Below are positions 1 to 12,326 of a stretch of DNA of 64,000 nucleotides, piece by piece. This DNA comes from Vigna angularis (Eukaryota > Streptophyta > Magnoliopsida > Fabales > Fabaceae): NCBI RefSeq assembly GCF_016808095.1, contig NC_068975.1, positions 21,769,501-21,833,500 of the forward strand. The letters run 5' to 3'. The position numbers and the translations under genes were made by a program. Below the pieces are notes generated by a model that did no database searches, was not told the origin of the DNA, and saw only the letters and a list, made by a program, of their open reading frames with translations. The number at the start of each line of letters is the position of its first letter. Position 1 is the stretch's first letter.

Positions 1-487
1 TCTCTGGAACTCCTACGCCGAGCGTCCTTCAATCTTGCCGGAGTGTGGAATGGAGGAGGTGCAGTGGTGATTTCTTAGAGAGAGAAGGGTGCAGAGAGTG
101 AAGAGAGAAGGAGGAGAGAATTGAATCTGAGAAACTGAAGGAAAGAGGGTGAAGAGAGAGATCTATCAGAATTAAATTAAGAGGTGAGTGCTCCACTCAG
201 CCGAACGCACGTCTCCACTATACCAGTGCGCGCTCGGCCGGACGCACTACACCAACCCACTCTGGACGGTCGACCACTGTACTTTTGCCACGCGTCTTCC
301 ACCATCGCCGACGCTCGTTCAGCTGGCCGACCCACTGTTCCCCACTACCGGACGTGTGGCGGCTGGCGTCCAGCAGTGGCTGTCGGGCACTGCTGTCGGC
401 CATGTACACTACTGACGTGGCGCGCTCTCCTGCCGCCACGTGGACGCACGTTTTTTTTTTTTTTTTTTTTTTTTTTGAGTCCTCACA
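1..487 (-). mobile_element. 3' LTR of element 1 (cut by window start)
   Basis: Positions 1-487 repeat 7725-8222 almost base for base. On the minus strand the LTR begins TGTGAGGACTC at 487 and is followed by a 26-nt homopolymer (T on plus, 451-476). The rest of this LTR, including its far end and target-site duplication, lies left of the window. The short frames in it are shared by both LTR copies and look like chance. Confidence 0.93.
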
Positions 488-498
488 TTCCCCCCAAC
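488..498 (-). other. Polypurine tract of element 1
   Basis: On the minus strand GTTGGGGGGAA lies directly before the TGTGAGGACTC start of the 3' LTR. This is the expected place and composition for the primer of plus-strand DNA synthesis. Confidence 0.8.
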
Positions 499-522
499 TA
501 CAAAAATTTTCGTCCTCGAAAA

Positions 523-3500
523 TTAGGACGGAGTCTCGAACAGATGGGGATATAAATCTTTCATAGCATCTTCCACTTCCCACGTAGAGTCGCTCGTCTT
601 CTCGTCCCAGACGACTTTCACCAATCTGACGGCTTTCCTCTTGTAGTACTTGGTGTCGCTATCTTCAATGCGTACCGGCTGCATTTCCAACGTACGATCT
701 TGACGAAGACGAATATTCTCCAACTCCAATACATGAGAAGGATCGGATACGTACTTACGGAGTTGAGAAACGTGAAAGACTGGATGCAAGTTTGATAACT
801 GAGGCGGCAAGGACAACTCGTACGCAACTGGTCCAATCTTCCTCAAGATCTGATAAGGTCCGATGAACTTGGGAGATAACTTCTTTGGTCGGATGGCTCT
901 CCCTACACCAGTGGTCGGATGTAGTCTAAGGAAGACATGATCTCCTGCATCGAACTCCAAGGGTCTTCTCCTCTTGTCAGCATAAGATTTCTGTCGACTC
1001 CTGGACGTCTTTAACCTTTCTTGAATCAGCTTCACTTTCTCAGTTGTTTGCTGAATGAGCTCTGGTCCTGTTAACACCTTTTCCCCTTCCTGAAACCAAC
1101 ACAAAGGCGTTCGGCATTTCCTTCCATATAGAGCTTCAAAAGGAGCCATTCCTATATTGGCTTGAAAACTGTTGTTGTATGTGAACTCCACTAAAGGCAA
1201 GACTTCATCCCAGACGCCCATGTGATCTAGGACACACGCCCTCAATAAGTCTTCAAGCGTCTGAATGGTTCTCTCGGACTGACCGTCTGTCTGAGGATGA
1301 TAGGCCGAACTCATTTGAAGTTTACTACCGAGCTCACTTTGTAATGATTGCCAGAACCGAGAAGTAAACCTCGTGTCTCGGTCTGAAACAATGCTGGATG
1401 GAACTCCATGCAGGCGAACAATTTCTTGGATATAAAGCTTAGCCAGGTTCGTCATTGACATCTTTAGATTGACTGCTAGGAAATGAGCACTCTTCGTCAG
1501 TCGATCCACAATTACCCATACAGAATCATGATTTCTGACCGTTCGAGGTAAGTGAGTCACGAAGTCCATCGCAATGCTGTCCCACTTCCATTCTGGAATC
1601 TCTAACTGCTGAAGTAGACCGCCAGGTCTTTGATGTTCAGCTTTGGCTCGTTGGCACGTTAAACAAGATGCCACAAAACGTGCAACATCACTCTTCATTC
1701 CTGGCCACCAGAATGAGTTCCTGAGGTCTTGATACATCTTAGTCGTACCAGGGTGTATGCTAAGGCGGCTGTGATGTCCTTCCTCAAGAATGATTCTTTT
1801 CAACTCGCCATCATTCGGAATGCACGTTCTATCCATGTAGCGTAGAAGACCATCAGTTCCAGTGTTAAACTCCTTGGCCTGATCTGTACCGAGTGCGTTC
1901 AATATCTTCACCAACTCTTCATCTTCTCGTTGCTTCTCTCTGATCCGGTCGTATACATCACTGGAGATTCTAAGAGTACAACATTTAATAATATTCGGTT
2001 GCAAGTCGAACTGTAACCTTAGATCTCTAAAGCTTTCTACCAAACTTAACTCTCGGACCATCATGGAGGAGACGTGAACTACCTTTCTGCTTAAGGCGTC
2101 TGCTACAACATTTGCTTTTCCCGGGTGATAGAGTAGTTCAAAGTCGTAGTCCTTCAAGAACTCAAGCCAACGTCTCTGTCGCATATTCAGCTCCTTCTGA
2201 TCAAACAGGTACTTGAGACTCTTGTGATCACTGAACACTTGAAATGTCGATCCATACAAGTAGTGCCTCCAGATTTTCAAAGCAAAGACGACCGCTGCTA
2301 ATTCCAAGTCGTGAGTTGGGTAGTTCTTCTCATGAACCTTCAGTTGTCGAGAAGCATACGCAACCACCCTCTTTTCTTGCATAAGTACACAGCCCAAACC
2401 CTGATGAGACGCGTCACAATATACCACGAAGGGTTTAGCCGTGTCAGGTATGACTAATACTGGGGCGCTTGTTAACTTATTCTTCAATTCCTTGAAACTT
2501 TCTTCACACCGATCGGTCCAAGCGAACGGTTGATCCTTTCTGGTCAGCTGAGTAAGCGGAGCCACTATTTTGGAAAACCCTTCAATGAACCGTCTATAGT
2601 AGCCTGCAAGTCCCACAAAGCTGCGAACTTCAGTTACCGAACGTGGACTCTCCCATTCCAACACTGCTCGTACTTTAGCCGGATCCACTGAGATTCCTCC
2701 AGCTGAAACCACGTGTCCCAAAAATGGCACTTCCTTCATCCAAAATTCACATTTAGAGAATTTGGCATATAACTCCTTTTCCCTTAGCACGCCTAGAACG
2801 ATCCTCAAGTGATCCTCATGCTCTTCATAGCTCTTGGAGTAGACAAGAATATCATCAATGAATACAACCACAAACTTATCAAGATACGGCCTGAAGATAC
2901 GATTCATGTAGTCCATGAATATTGCTGGGGCATTTGTCACACCGAATGGCATCACTACATACTCGTAGTGTCCATAACGAGATCGGAAGGCTGTCTTCTG
3001 GATGTCTTCTTCCTTTACCCGAATCTGATGGTATCCCGACCGTAAATCAATCTTCGAGAATATGGTCGCGCCATGTAATTGATCCAGTAGGTCGTCTATC
3101 CGAGGCAAAGGATACTTGTTCTTGATGGTCAGCTTGTTTAACTGCCTGTAATCAATGCAGAGACGAGAACTGCCATCCTTCTTCTTCACTAAGAGTACTG
3201 GCGCTCCCCAAGGTGATGCGCTTGGTCTGATAAACTGCTTGTCCATTAACTCTTCTATCTGTTCCTTGAGTTCAGCTAACTCTGCTGGCGACATCCGATA
3301 TGGTGCAATAGAGATAGGACCCGCATTCGACACTAAGTCGATAGTAAATTCCACCTCGCGCGGAGGAGGTAATCCAGGCACTTCATCAGGAAATACATCA
3401 GGGAATTCATCCACAACTGATCGTTCTCCACTCGACTTATTGGGCGATCGCTCATGATTCAAACCTTCAAGTCGTTCGTCCGAGTGCGTCATGATCAGAA

Positions 3501-5079
3501 AACAACTAGCACCATCCACGATGTCTTCCTTTAGCTGACCGAGCGTTACTGATAGTTCTACTTCGTACTCGTCTGGAAACACCAATTCCTTAGCACCACA
3601 GTCAATGAGAATGCGATTGGCAGCCAACCAATCCATTCCTAGTATCACTTCCAAATCCTTTAGGGGTAGGCAGATGAGGTTTACCTTATAGTTACGTCCT
3701 TCAACCTCTATAGGACATTTAACACATATAGTAGACGTCCTAACCTCACCCGCTGCTGGGGTTGATACTACCAAGTCGAACTGCATCTCGCGTTCGGCTA
3801 ATCCCAATTTCTCAACACACGCCTTCGAAATGAAGGAGTGTGTTGCCCCCGAATCATACAACACACAAACAGGCATTCCATGTAATGAGCAAGTACCAGT
3901 GACGAGCGTACCTGAACTGGCAGCTTCCGTGGCCGTGATCGCATAAACTCTACCAACAGCCTGTGCTCGTCCACCCCTTCCCTGTTGCATTCTTCCAGCA
4001 TTTGGCGGCCTCATTGGCGCTCGTCCGCCCATATTACAGTCGCGCTCTGTGTGACCATTCCTTCCACAACGAGTGCAGGACTTTGCTCCCAATAACTGAG
4101 GGCATGAAGACCGGTAATGTGGTCCTCCACATTGGAAACACTTGACTGATCCGTGCTGTCCAGATTGTCCGGCAACAACCATAGCCTGAGAATTAGATGG
4201 TTGTGCTGGACGAGCATACGACAACCTGTCCCGATTCATATTCGACCTGGACATGATCGGCCCTCTAGTTGGTTGTTGCTGCTTCTTCTGACGTTCTGCT
4301 TCAGCCATATTTTTCTCCAACACTTTTGCTCGCTCAATCATAACAGGAAAGGACTTAATGCAGAGGCTGGATATCAATACCTTAAGATCACTTCTCAGTC
4401 CATTTTCAAACTTCCTGCACTGCCACACCTCACTGGTGGCAAGGGTATTAAAGCGAACCAGATGTTTGAACCTGTTGGTGTACTCTGAAACAGACATATT
4501 ACCTTGTACCAACTGGAGAAATTCCACCTCTTTGCCGAATCGAACACTATCCGGGAAATACTCCTCATAAAATTTTTCCTTGAAGACTTTCCAGGAAATA
4601 GGGCTGTGAGATTCTGCTAGTATCATCTTCGCAGTCGACCACCAATGACTGGCCTCTCCAGTCAACAGATACTCGGTGAATGCCAGTCTTCGATCATTAG
4701 GACATTCCTTGGCATCGTAAATCTGTTCCATGTCCCTTATCCACTGATCAGCTCCGTCGGGAAGGCATTTCCCATCAAATTTTGCAGGACGATGCTGTAG
4801 GAAATTTTCCAAACTCCACTCAGCCTGATGGGTGGTGTTTGAAGTAGATGCTCCGGGTGTACCCCTGGTAGATGCAAGAATCTCCATAAGCTGTCTCTGA
4901 GTCACTTCAGAACTTGCGCGAGCAGCTTCCAAACTCTGTAAGGCAGCCGCATTTTGCTGCGTCAAAACAACGTTCTGCTCTTGTAACCTTTCAATTACTG
5001 ATTCCAACAATCTGGTGTTGTTGGGCACATCATGCTCATTAGTCTGCGGTGGAGGAGGAGGGGGAAGTCTAGGTGCCAT
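523..5079 (-). CDS. Gag-pol polyprotein of chromovirus element 1
   Basis: One open frame of 1518 codons encodes the particle protein and enzymes for reverse transcription and integration. Seen in order: gag core from about residue 88 ([15 protein letters not shown]); two CCHC zinc knuckles at 314-327 and 335-348; aspartic protease with DSGATHSF at 409-416; reverse transcriptase with FIDD at 740-743; RNase H around D889; integrase zinc finger (H1102, H1109, C1139, C1142) and catalytic D1172, D1233, E1269; a GPY-type module near 1407-1440; and a chromodomain-like tail near 1469-1514. Gag and pol share one frame, usual for plant chromoviruses. The start is the first ATG of the frame, 140 nt past the PBS. 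No stop or frameshift is seen, unlike the related copy at 37.5-40.5 kb. The catalytic residues are present, so activity is plausible but unproven. Confidence 0.95.
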   Translation of the reverse strand: MAPRLPPPPPPQTNEHDVPNNTRLLESVIERLQEQNVVLTQQNAAALQSLEAARASSEVTQRQLMEILASTRGTPGASTSNTTHQAEWSLENFLQHRPAKFDGKCLPDGADQWIRDMEQIYDAKECPNDRRLAFTEYLLTGEASHWWSTAKMILAESHSPISWKVFKEKFYEEYFPDSVRFGKEVEFLQLVQGNMSVSEYTNRFKHLVRFNTLATSEVWQCRKFENGLRSDLKVLISSLCIKSFPVMIERAKVLEKNMAEAERQKKQQQPTRGPIMSRSNMNRDRLSYARPAQPSNSQAMVVAGQSGQHGSVKCFQCGGPHYRSSCPQLLGAKSCTRCGRNGHTERDCNMGGRAPMRPPNAGRMQQGRGGRAQAVGRVYAITATEAASSGTLVTGTCSLHGMPVCVLYDSGATHSFISKACVEKLGLAEREMQFDLVVSTPAAGEVRTSTICVKCPIEVEGRNYKVNLICLPLKDLEVILGMDWLAANRILIDCGAKELVFPDEYEVELSVTLGQLKEDIVDGASCFLIMTHSDERLEGLNHERSPNKSSGERSVVDEFPDVFPDEVPGLPPPREVEFTIDLVSNAGPISIAPYRMSPAELAELKEQIEELMDKQFIRPSASPWGAPVLLVKKKDGSSRLCIDYRQLNKLTIKNKYPLPRIDDLLDQLHGATIFSKIDLRSGYHQIRVKEEDIQKTAFRSRYGHYEYVVMPFGVTNAPAIFMDYMNRIFRPYLDKFVVVFIDDILVYSKSYEEHEDHLRIVLGVLREKELYAKFSKCEFWMKEVPFLGHVVSAGGISVDPAKVRAVLEWESPRSVTEVRSFVGLAGYYRRFIEGFSKIVAPLTQLTRKDQPFAWTDRCEESFKELKNKLTSAPVLVIPDTAKPFVVYCDASHQGLGCVLMQEKRVVAYASRQLKVHEKNYPTHDLELAAVVFALKIWRHYLYGSTFQVFSDHKSLKYLFDQKELNMRQRRWLEFLKDYDFELLYHPGKANVVADALSRKVVHVSSMMVRELSLVESFRDLRLQFDLQPNIIKCCTLRISSDVYDRIREKQREDEELVKILNALGTDQAKEFNTGTDGLLRYMDRTCIPNDGELKRIILEEGHHSRLSIHPGTTKMYQDLRNSFWWPGMKSDVARFVASCLTCQRAKAEHQRPGGLLQQLEIPEWKWDSIAMDFVTHLPRTVRNHDSVWVIVDRLTKSAHFLAVNLKMSMTNLAKLYIQEIVRLHGVPSSIVSDRDTRFTSRFWQSLQSELGSKLQMSSAYHPQTDGQSERTIQTLEDLLRACVLDHMGVWDEVLPLVEFTYNNSFQANIGMAPFEALYGRKCRTPLCWFQEGEKVLTGPELIQQTTEKVKLIQERLKTSRSRQKSYADKRRRPLEFDAGDHVFLRLHPTTGVGRAIRPKKLSPKFIGPYQILRKIGPVAYELSLPPQLSNLHPVFHVSQLRKYVSDPSHVLELENIRLRQDRTLEMQPVRIEDSDTKYYKRKAVRLVKVVWDEKTSDSTWEVEDAMKDLYPHLFETPS

Positions 5080-5218
5080 TGGTTCTCTGAGAAACAGAGA
5101 AAAGAAACAAACGTTAGCCCTGTTGAAAGAGTCGAAAATAACTCATTGAACGCAATTTAAGCACACAACAAAAACACAGTGTACTCATAACCTACAGTGT
5201 CCTTAAGAGGACAAAACT

Positions 5219-5230
5219 GCTCTGATACCA
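5219..5230 (-). other. Primer binding site (tRNA-iMet) of element 1
   Basis: On the minus strand TGGTATCAGAGC starts four bases after the 5' LTR end. It is the complement of the 3' end of plant initiator tRNA-Met, the usual primer in this group. Confidence 0.9.
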
Positions 5231-5234
5231 CTAA

Positions 5235-8173
5235 TGTGACATCCCAAAAATACAGCATAACACCATAAAATCAGAAAATCACATTTAATAATATTTCAAT
5301 ACAGTTTTCCAACTAAAAACAAAATAAAACCCGAACGAACGCTCAAGGACGAACGTCCTTGAGTACAAATCCAACATAACGGACGAATGTGCAAAAGTCG
5401 CACGCCACACATAAGAGTTTTACAAATTTAAGATAAACGTACAAGAAACCTGACCGAACGGTTTACACAGGATAATTACTGAACGGTCGAATTAACTCAA
5501 AAGAAAACAAGAGATGATCGAACGACCACTCAATTCAACTAAATACAATACTGGCCGAGCGATCTCACTGCTCGATCTTCACTTCAACATCAACCAGGCT
5601 CTCTTCATTCAATGCTTCTTCCAAACGCTCATCTCCCTCTGCTCACACCCGCACGGATGATCATTGCAATGACAAGACGGACGTACAAGTACAATGGACA
5701 ACACAAGGAAAACGAAAGGGTAAGCTTACGTAATTTAACTCATGCATCAACATATAATTTCTAGCAAACAGTTCATTTCACACATACATATCAACGTACG
5801 CATTCATCATACATCACATAATTTAACACATGTACAAAATAAAACTCAACACGACTGACTGTCCGGACTGTATGAAATCTGCGTAGTTACAGGCGTTCAC
5901 GCACCCGGGTGGTGTGGTAACTGGCATCCTCATCAGCTGCCACCCGAGGTTAGTCCGTTCTTACGTCGCCCATGTTAACTTATGGACTAAGGACCTCCTG
6001 CCGTTCCCACGCATAACGTGCGTCCTCTACTTGAGAACGAGCACTCACGGAACATCAGGATGAACAGCCAGCATTAACTATCCACAGTCATACTTTACAA
6101 CTTTCAACATTCAACCATGAGTCGTTCCTGCCTGGAACGCTCGTTCAATATTCATAACTTTCATATCATCGCAAATACTGTTCATCATTCATTATTCATC
6201 AATCCATAATCATTTTCATCATTCATAACCAAATCACCAAAAGCCGAACGTTCTGTCCCCAAAGAACGAGGACGAACGCTGTAAGTGAGACCAAAAGACG
6301 CTCGTTCGGAACGAAGACCGAACGTTAAAATCTGCAGAAAATTCTAATAGTACTGTTCATTGGACGCACGCTTTTTAGTGGGAGAAGAGAACGAGCGCTC
6401 AAAACGATACCGAGCACTATTCGGACGAACGCTCAATTCAAAGAAGAGCACTATTAGGACGAACGCTCAGTTGGAGACCGAGCACTATTAGGACGAACGC
6501 TCAGTTGGAGACCGAGCACTATTAGGACGAACGCTCAGTTGGAGACCGAGCACTATTAGGACGAACGCTCAGTTGGAGACCGAACGACACTTTGAGCGTA
6601 CGTTCAGTGTAAGACCGAACGCCTTCCAGTACAATCGTCCGGTGTAAGACCGAACGCTATTCTGGGCGAACGTCTGGTGTAAGACCGAACGCTATTCTGG
6701 GCGAACGTCTGGTGTAAGACCGAACGTCCAGTAACTCAGATTGATAAGTCTTGAAAATAAACTAAGAGAAGTTTGGAGAAGTAATACGAACGGAAATATG
6801 CACTGCTACGTATATATATACAAGTACAAAAAAAAAAAAAAAAGGAAGTTTATCAGACGTACAACGTTTCTACAGTGCCAAACCGAACGCTCAAACAGAG
6901 CATTCTAGGGTGAGGACGCTCGTCCTCAACCAGGGAATTTATCATGTTGACCAACAAACACCGAACGGTCAGAGACCGTCTCAGAAACGAACGTAAAATA
7001 TCATGGGAATTACAAAGAGAAGATCAAAACAGTGCTTGGCCGAACGCTCAAGCATGGCAATTTAGGACGAGGACGTTCGTCCTCAAACAGGGATTTATTA
7101 AAATGACAGGATCAACATTTCAAACCTTTTATTAGGGGAAAACCGAACGGTAAATGACTGTTCAGTACGAACGTACATGTTCATAAAGTCCTCTTACAAT
7201 TCATTTTTCATTTCCAGTTCCTTTCTCATAGTTCCACTCGTTCACATAAAGAAAATCTCATTTTTCAAACGATTCATATCATGTACTTTCATATATTTCA
7301 TTTCATCCAAGTAACGAACGTTCATGCATCCAAATCAACATATAATATTCTCATACTTTCAAAATAACGAACGTTCATGCAAATCAGTCATGGCAGCATC
7401 ATACAGTGAAATAACGAACGTTCATACCATCATTTCATCATTCATCATGCATCTATACAGTAAAATAACGAACGTTCACACCCACACATACAACAAAACA
7501 GTTAAATTAAGTAAGCTTCCCTTACCCGGAAATGACGAACGTTCACAGATTCTCTACTCAAATTCCAATAACAAGCGCTCGTTAATCCACTGTTCAGACG
7601 AACCCCAATAATGAAAAATCAGAACCGCTCTACTCTAAGAAATACGAACGTACAACTCAAACACAGCTAAGGACGAACGTCAGAGAGGAAGGAAGAACCT
7701 ACCAGCTTCACCAGTCGAACGTTCTCTCTGGAACTCCTACGCCGAGCGTCCTTCAATCTTGCCGGAGTGTGGAATGGAGGAGGTGCAGTGGTGATTTCTT
7801 AGAGAGAGAAGGGTGCAGAGAGTGAAGAGAGAAGGAGGAGAGAATTGAATCTGAGAAACTGAAGGAAAGAGGGTGAAGAGAGAGATCTATCAGAATTAAA
7901 TTAAGAGGTGAGTGCTCCACTCAGCCGAACGCACGTCTCCACTATACCAGTGCGCGCTCGGCCGGACGCACTACACCAACCCACTTTGGACGGTCGACCA
8001 CTGTACTTTTGCCACGCGTCTTCCACCATCGCCGACGCTCGTTCAGCTGGCCGACCCACTGTTCCCCACTACCGGACGTGTGGCGGCTGGCGTCCAGCAG
8101 TGGCTGTCGGGCACTGCTGTCGGCCATGTACACTACTGACGTGGCGCGCTCTCCTGCCGCCACGTGGACGCAC

Positions 8174-8212
<39 letters not shown>

Positions 8213-8222
8213 AGTCCTCACA
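5235..8222 (-). mobile_element. 5' LTR of element 1 (2988 bp)
   Basis: The LTR reads TGTGAGGACTC...GGGATGTCACA on the minus strand. Inside, in LTR order, are a 37-nt homopolymer (8175-8211), five GAACGTTC palindromes (7316-7544), an alternating TATA stretch near 6811-6823 that could be a promoter, a 34-bp minisatellite (about 6440-6590), a block conserved in all related LTRs (about 5880-6120), and a 10-bp-stem palindrome at 5342-5363 near the 3' end. It contains no gene. Confidence 0.93.
6440..6590. repeat. 34-bp minisatellite in the element 1 LTR
   Basis: The word TTGGAGACCGAG recurs at 6471, 6505, 6539 and 6573, a period of exactly 34 bp, with GAGCACTATTAGGACGAACG between. Diverged units extend on both sides (about 6360-6745). 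Related LTRs carry the same unit in other copy numbers (35.58-36.04 kb and 49.24-49.64 kb). Confidence 0.9.
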
Positions 8223-8227
8223 TAAGC
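8223..8227. other. Presumed target-site duplication TAAGC of element 1
   Basis: These five bases follow the LTR end and are still SAC-gene exon sequence. The partner copy lies outside the window. Confidence 0.45.
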
Positions 8228-11200
8228 CAACTCGGATCATCGGCAAAGAATTTACAAGATCTGGGAATGATCCCAAGGTCCGCACCAACTTGGTCATACT
8301 CCTTTAGAGCTGCTTCCATTTCTGTCGCAACGCTAGTATCATTAACAATTTCATATGAACTCGTGCTTAAAGCATCTGCGTAGTGTTGCTCCCTCTCAGA
8401 GTCATTTTGGAAAAGTTACATGGCAGGTCCCTGCATGCATGCCAAGGATAAAGGCGGTAAAAACTACATTTTGGCAGCAAACATGCATATCACATCCTAA
8501 TAAAGATGCTATTTTATCTGCTTCATTTCATATTTATTTCTTTGTCATTTCTTATTAAAAATATAACATGCCAATCAACCCAGCATGTACTTAAACTAAA
8601 GGAGAGATTTGTACCTCTGACAGCGCTTTCTTTGAAGCAAGCAATGGTAAGTGTTTCATACATAAGTCCAGATACAAAGTACTAGTTATGTGGGCATGTT
8701 TATATTTCTCACGGTTAAAGCACATACCTGACATAGCTCGGCATAATGTTTATATATCTCACTGCTTTCATCTTGATCGCCGAGGAGACTACCTCCATAC
8801 AACCCATTCGCCTCATTTGCTGAGGTCATTGCAAGGTACCTACCAGATTAAAAGTATAAAAAGAGCATCATCTGTAAACTGAACAAGCTAAAGGCATCAA
8901 GTGAGAACAAAGATTGTGGGACTGTCTACAGTGTTAATATGCCGGAAGAGACAACACTGGATTCCCAACCAATGAAGAATGGGATTTCAGGTAGTTATAA
9001 ATACAGTAGATCCTAAACAAGCACTTCATAAATTTTTAAAAGAAATCCTTCATTCATTATAATTTAAACCAACTGTAGCATGAACTTACTTCTTAATTGT
9101 AGAAAATAAACAAGTTTAGAATTATTCGTGGTCACTTAAAATATTAAGAGCACCAGCTCAACTTAACGGATCAGATTCAAATGCACCAAGCCTGTTCCCC
9201 ATTATCAGCATGGCAGCTCTGTCTAGAGCTAAAAAAATCACAACGCACAATGTAAACATACAAATGAGTTTTATAGGGACCTACAGTGCAAACGTTAGCC
9301 AACAGAAAAATAATCAAATGGGATACTGATCATCAAAGGAAAAATGGAAGGTGCAATGAAGTCACACAAGGATAATGAACTTTTAAGATACATACCTTTG
9401 GAAAACATCCTCTTCATTCATATCACTGCCAGAAGAAAGCCAATTCAAGTCACAAAATCCATTAGCATGAGATCCTTCAACGTCAGTTTCATGAGAAGCT
9501 ACTTTTGCAGCAGAGGAACCCTCTTCGTACTTTCTCTGGCCAAAAAGCCAATTCGGACTTTTTAGCTGTATCTCACTGGGGATTAACAAACAATCATTGT
9601 CTCGACATGTGTTACCTCAAGTTACTTAGATCACTGAATAGCTTTTGCATCTCACACTAGTCAGAAATTCTACCCACTATTTCCATACAAAATGATGTAC
9701 ATGGTTAGGGTGGAAGGAATGGCTTAAATGGCAACTAAGTTTAAACAGAAATTACATTCATCTAGAAATGGTGATTCTAATCTTACTTTCAAGAGAGATT
9801 GTCTTCTAAATAATCTACCAAAATTATCAACCGGATTAATGGATTGCTTCTATTTGATGTTGTTTGACATCAGAGGAAGTTGATTGAAAGGAATCCAACT
9901 TTTTGCTGCTTGTGTTAGTTAGAATCTGAACTGAACATGCGGTGAATTATTCAATCATAATCACAAAATTTAATAGGCCTTCATAAACCAATCAAACAAA
10001 ACTATCTCAATTAGATTCCTGAGCATTGATAGAAAATTAGTTGAAGGGACAGAAGCTAAAAAGCACAGGACAATATGGATTATTTCAAAAATGCAACAGA
10101 AAATACAGTAGGATGGTGATTTCTACTGCCGCATCCTCTAGACAAGTTAGCACCTTCAAGCCATAACAGAATTCCACAATATATTTTCGTATCCTCTCTT
10201 CTCATTCTCCTCCCATTTATATTCCCACTACTTCTCACACCTTAACTAATTTTGTTACACCCTTTGCCACATCAGCATTTTTATTCACACCCTTGTTTCT
10301 CCTCTCCTGCACTCTCCAAATCCCGGGCCTAGTTTCAAAATGTAAGCCCACATTTCCAGTCCTAACAAATTATTTTTGAAATGATAAAACCGGTCAAGTA
10401 AGTACTAAGAAGCAGGGAGAGACAAAATCAGCTACTTTTGTCTTATAATAAGAACCAAAGCTACAGGAACTGGTCTTTAAGTGGAATGGCAATAAAATTT
10501 CTAATATTTACATATGCATGTCAGAAAATCACGAGAAAAGGGAAGCAGTCTATAAAAAGTACAATAAACGAGAAATAAAATCATTAAACAGCAACTCAGA
10601 ATAAGAGAAATTACGCTGCATCAGGTGCCACTCCTCTGTTTCCAGAACTCCCACCTGGTCTTTGATCAGGTTCAGAGCATAGTCTTACATTTTTAATTGT
10701 ACTACAGGTCTTCAAAATTAACTTGTCAAACGATGTCAACTTTATCCGTAAAAAGTCTTCTCTGCAAGCGGGTATTGGGGTGAATACTATTCCACCACTT
10801 TCAGAAGGCTTAGGATTCGGTTCAGAACTGAAAAATTCAGGAAGAAAATATGAACTGATAAGGAAAATAAACAATAGAAACTGTATTTACATACAAAAGA
10901 AATGAGAAAATCAATTCTAAATATCATAGAAGCATGTGCATGTCACTAATGGATTTTAATATCAGCCAATTTAACTAGGATGACTCACCACTTCTCAGGA
11001 ATTAGATCATCCCCAACCCCAGATACATGGAGATAATAATCTGAATCCAGCTCCCACAGAGCAGGTTTCCCTTCATGTGGTTGGAAGTAACCTAAAAATC
11101 TGGAAAAAGAACAATATATTAAATATTTAAAATATTAATTATTTATTCAACACTAGATTAACCAAGGGACAGAGGAATAATACAAGTTTATTGCATCTTG

Positions 11201-11789
11201 CTTTTCACCATCTGTGTAACAATTGCTATAATATCCTTTTATGGACTTCAAAAACTCTCTTGATTGTGTTGTTGCTTTCCACTTTCCCTGCCTCTCCGGA
11301 AACACCTGTCATTCACCAAAATATACACACATGTATTACAGCAAACAGCAGAAGAAGACGGAGACTAGATATTTGTGAAGGAGAATCTCATAAAATATGT
11401 CATACAGTATTGTGAGCTGCTGAACCACCATACTGCTGAGCAAGAGCATCCCCATGCTTTGATACATATCCATTAGAGCTGCAGCGATACTACTATCAGG
11501 ATCCACTTTGGGCACATCAGTCAAACCCATTGCATGGAGCTGGCGTCCTAAAGCTTGAAGACCATATGCATACTGGGCAACATTTGTACGGTCCAAGCAG
11601 TCAATGCAGTTGGTACGAAGAACTCCACTCTGAAAATGTGGTGCATCACTACTAAAATTATCTTTTTTATTCTGATGGTTAGTGTCAGTCTCTTTGTCTC
11701 GGTTAACCACAGAGTTTATCATTTCATTACTGTTCCCAATCCTCACAATATCACCAGAACTAGCTCTCAGATCTCTCAGTGAAGCATCC
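8223..11789 (-). pseudogene. SAC-domain phosphoinositide phosphatase, C-terminal half, disrupted
   Basis: Seven minus-strand exons with GT/AG borders encode the catalytic end and C-terminal region of a plant SAC1-5-type polyphosphoinositide phosphatase, which dephosphorylates membrane phosphoinositides (vacuolar or endomembrane in plants). Exons: 11789-11406 (holds RTNCIDCLDRTN, the CX5R catalytic motif), 11305-11184 (FPERQGKWKATTQSREF), 11099-10989 (FLGYFQPHEGKPALWELDSD), 10827-10615, 9565-9396 (CDLNWLSSGSDMNEED), 8839-8728 (GGSLLGDQDESSEIYKHYAE) and 8430-8223 (ends DDPSWL). The last exon has an in-frame TAA at 8418-8416 just after GPAM, and element 1 cuts it at 8222. Exons for the N-terminal half are not found between 11790 and 12331. 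They are deleted or lie beyond the retrotransposons to the right. It is probably a pseudogene; a hugely expanded gene cannot be excluded. Confidence 0.85.
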
Positions 11790-11984
11790 CTAACAAAATA
11801 AAGAATTAGTTGAAAACATAAATAGAACTTCCATTCTCTAAAGCAACATGTTGCACTTTTACAATTATGATAAAATAAAACTGCAGTAGCATTCTGTTGG
11901 GCTGTCAGCCCAGTACACAGACAAACCCAGTCAAAGATTGATATTCTTAGTAATAGGTTTGAGCTGTTAGTTCTACGGTTCCGT

Positions 11985-12240
11985 TTGTTGTTTGGTCCTA
12001 GGCCACACTTCACGTGATAAGGAATCTTCAAGTGGTACAAATTTGAGAATAAATTCTCTTCAAGAAAGAGGGTATGATAAAGTATTATCTCCTAAACATA
12101 TATGAGAAGAATTTGAGGAAGAACATTTGTCATTCAAAGGATCTATGACAAGGTCAAAGATAACACATCTCCATCAAACTTATAATATTCCATAAAGGAG
12201 GAAAATAAAGAACATGAAGATCATGAACACAATTATAGAA
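11985..12240 (+). pseudogene. Possible tail of a gypsy polyprotein
   Basis: The plus-strand frame reads SGTNLRINSLQERGYDKV, then a stop, then EEFEEEHLSFKGSMTRSK. The RxNSLQ...MTRSK spacing recalls the extreme C-terminus of legume Ty3/gypsy integrases, from general memory of the family. If right, an old element lies between the SAC exons and the solo LTR and may explain the loss of upstream exons. Evidence is weak. Confidence 0.3.
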
Positions 12241-12326
12241 TAATTTAAGAAATTAAATAAATTTTAATTTTATTTTAATTTTACAAAATAAATTTGTTGG
12301 GCGACCCAATCAGTGTTTGCTAGGCG

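Larger units (their letters stand above)
1..8222 (-). mobile_element. Ty3/gypsy chromovirus (Tekay/Del-like), element 1, near full length
   Basis: This is an LTR retrotransposon on the minus strand. In its own direction it runs 5' LTR (8222-5235), tRNA-iMet PBS, one gag-pol frame, purine tract, 3' LTR (487 to beyond the window start). The 494 bp of LTR seen twice differ by one base (C at about 252, T in the other copy) and by poly-T length (26 versus 37), so the insertion is recent. The polyprotein is open from end to end, so the element may still be autonomous. It sits inside a SAC-phosphatase exon. The Tekay/Del assignment rests on the C-terminal chromodomain-like segment, the ~3-kb LTR and the PBS, and is inference. 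Confidence 0.93.

Noticed and set aside
2809..4570. Plus-strand frames opposite the polyprotein
   Set aside because: They are shadows of the minus-strand gag-pol frame with no own features.
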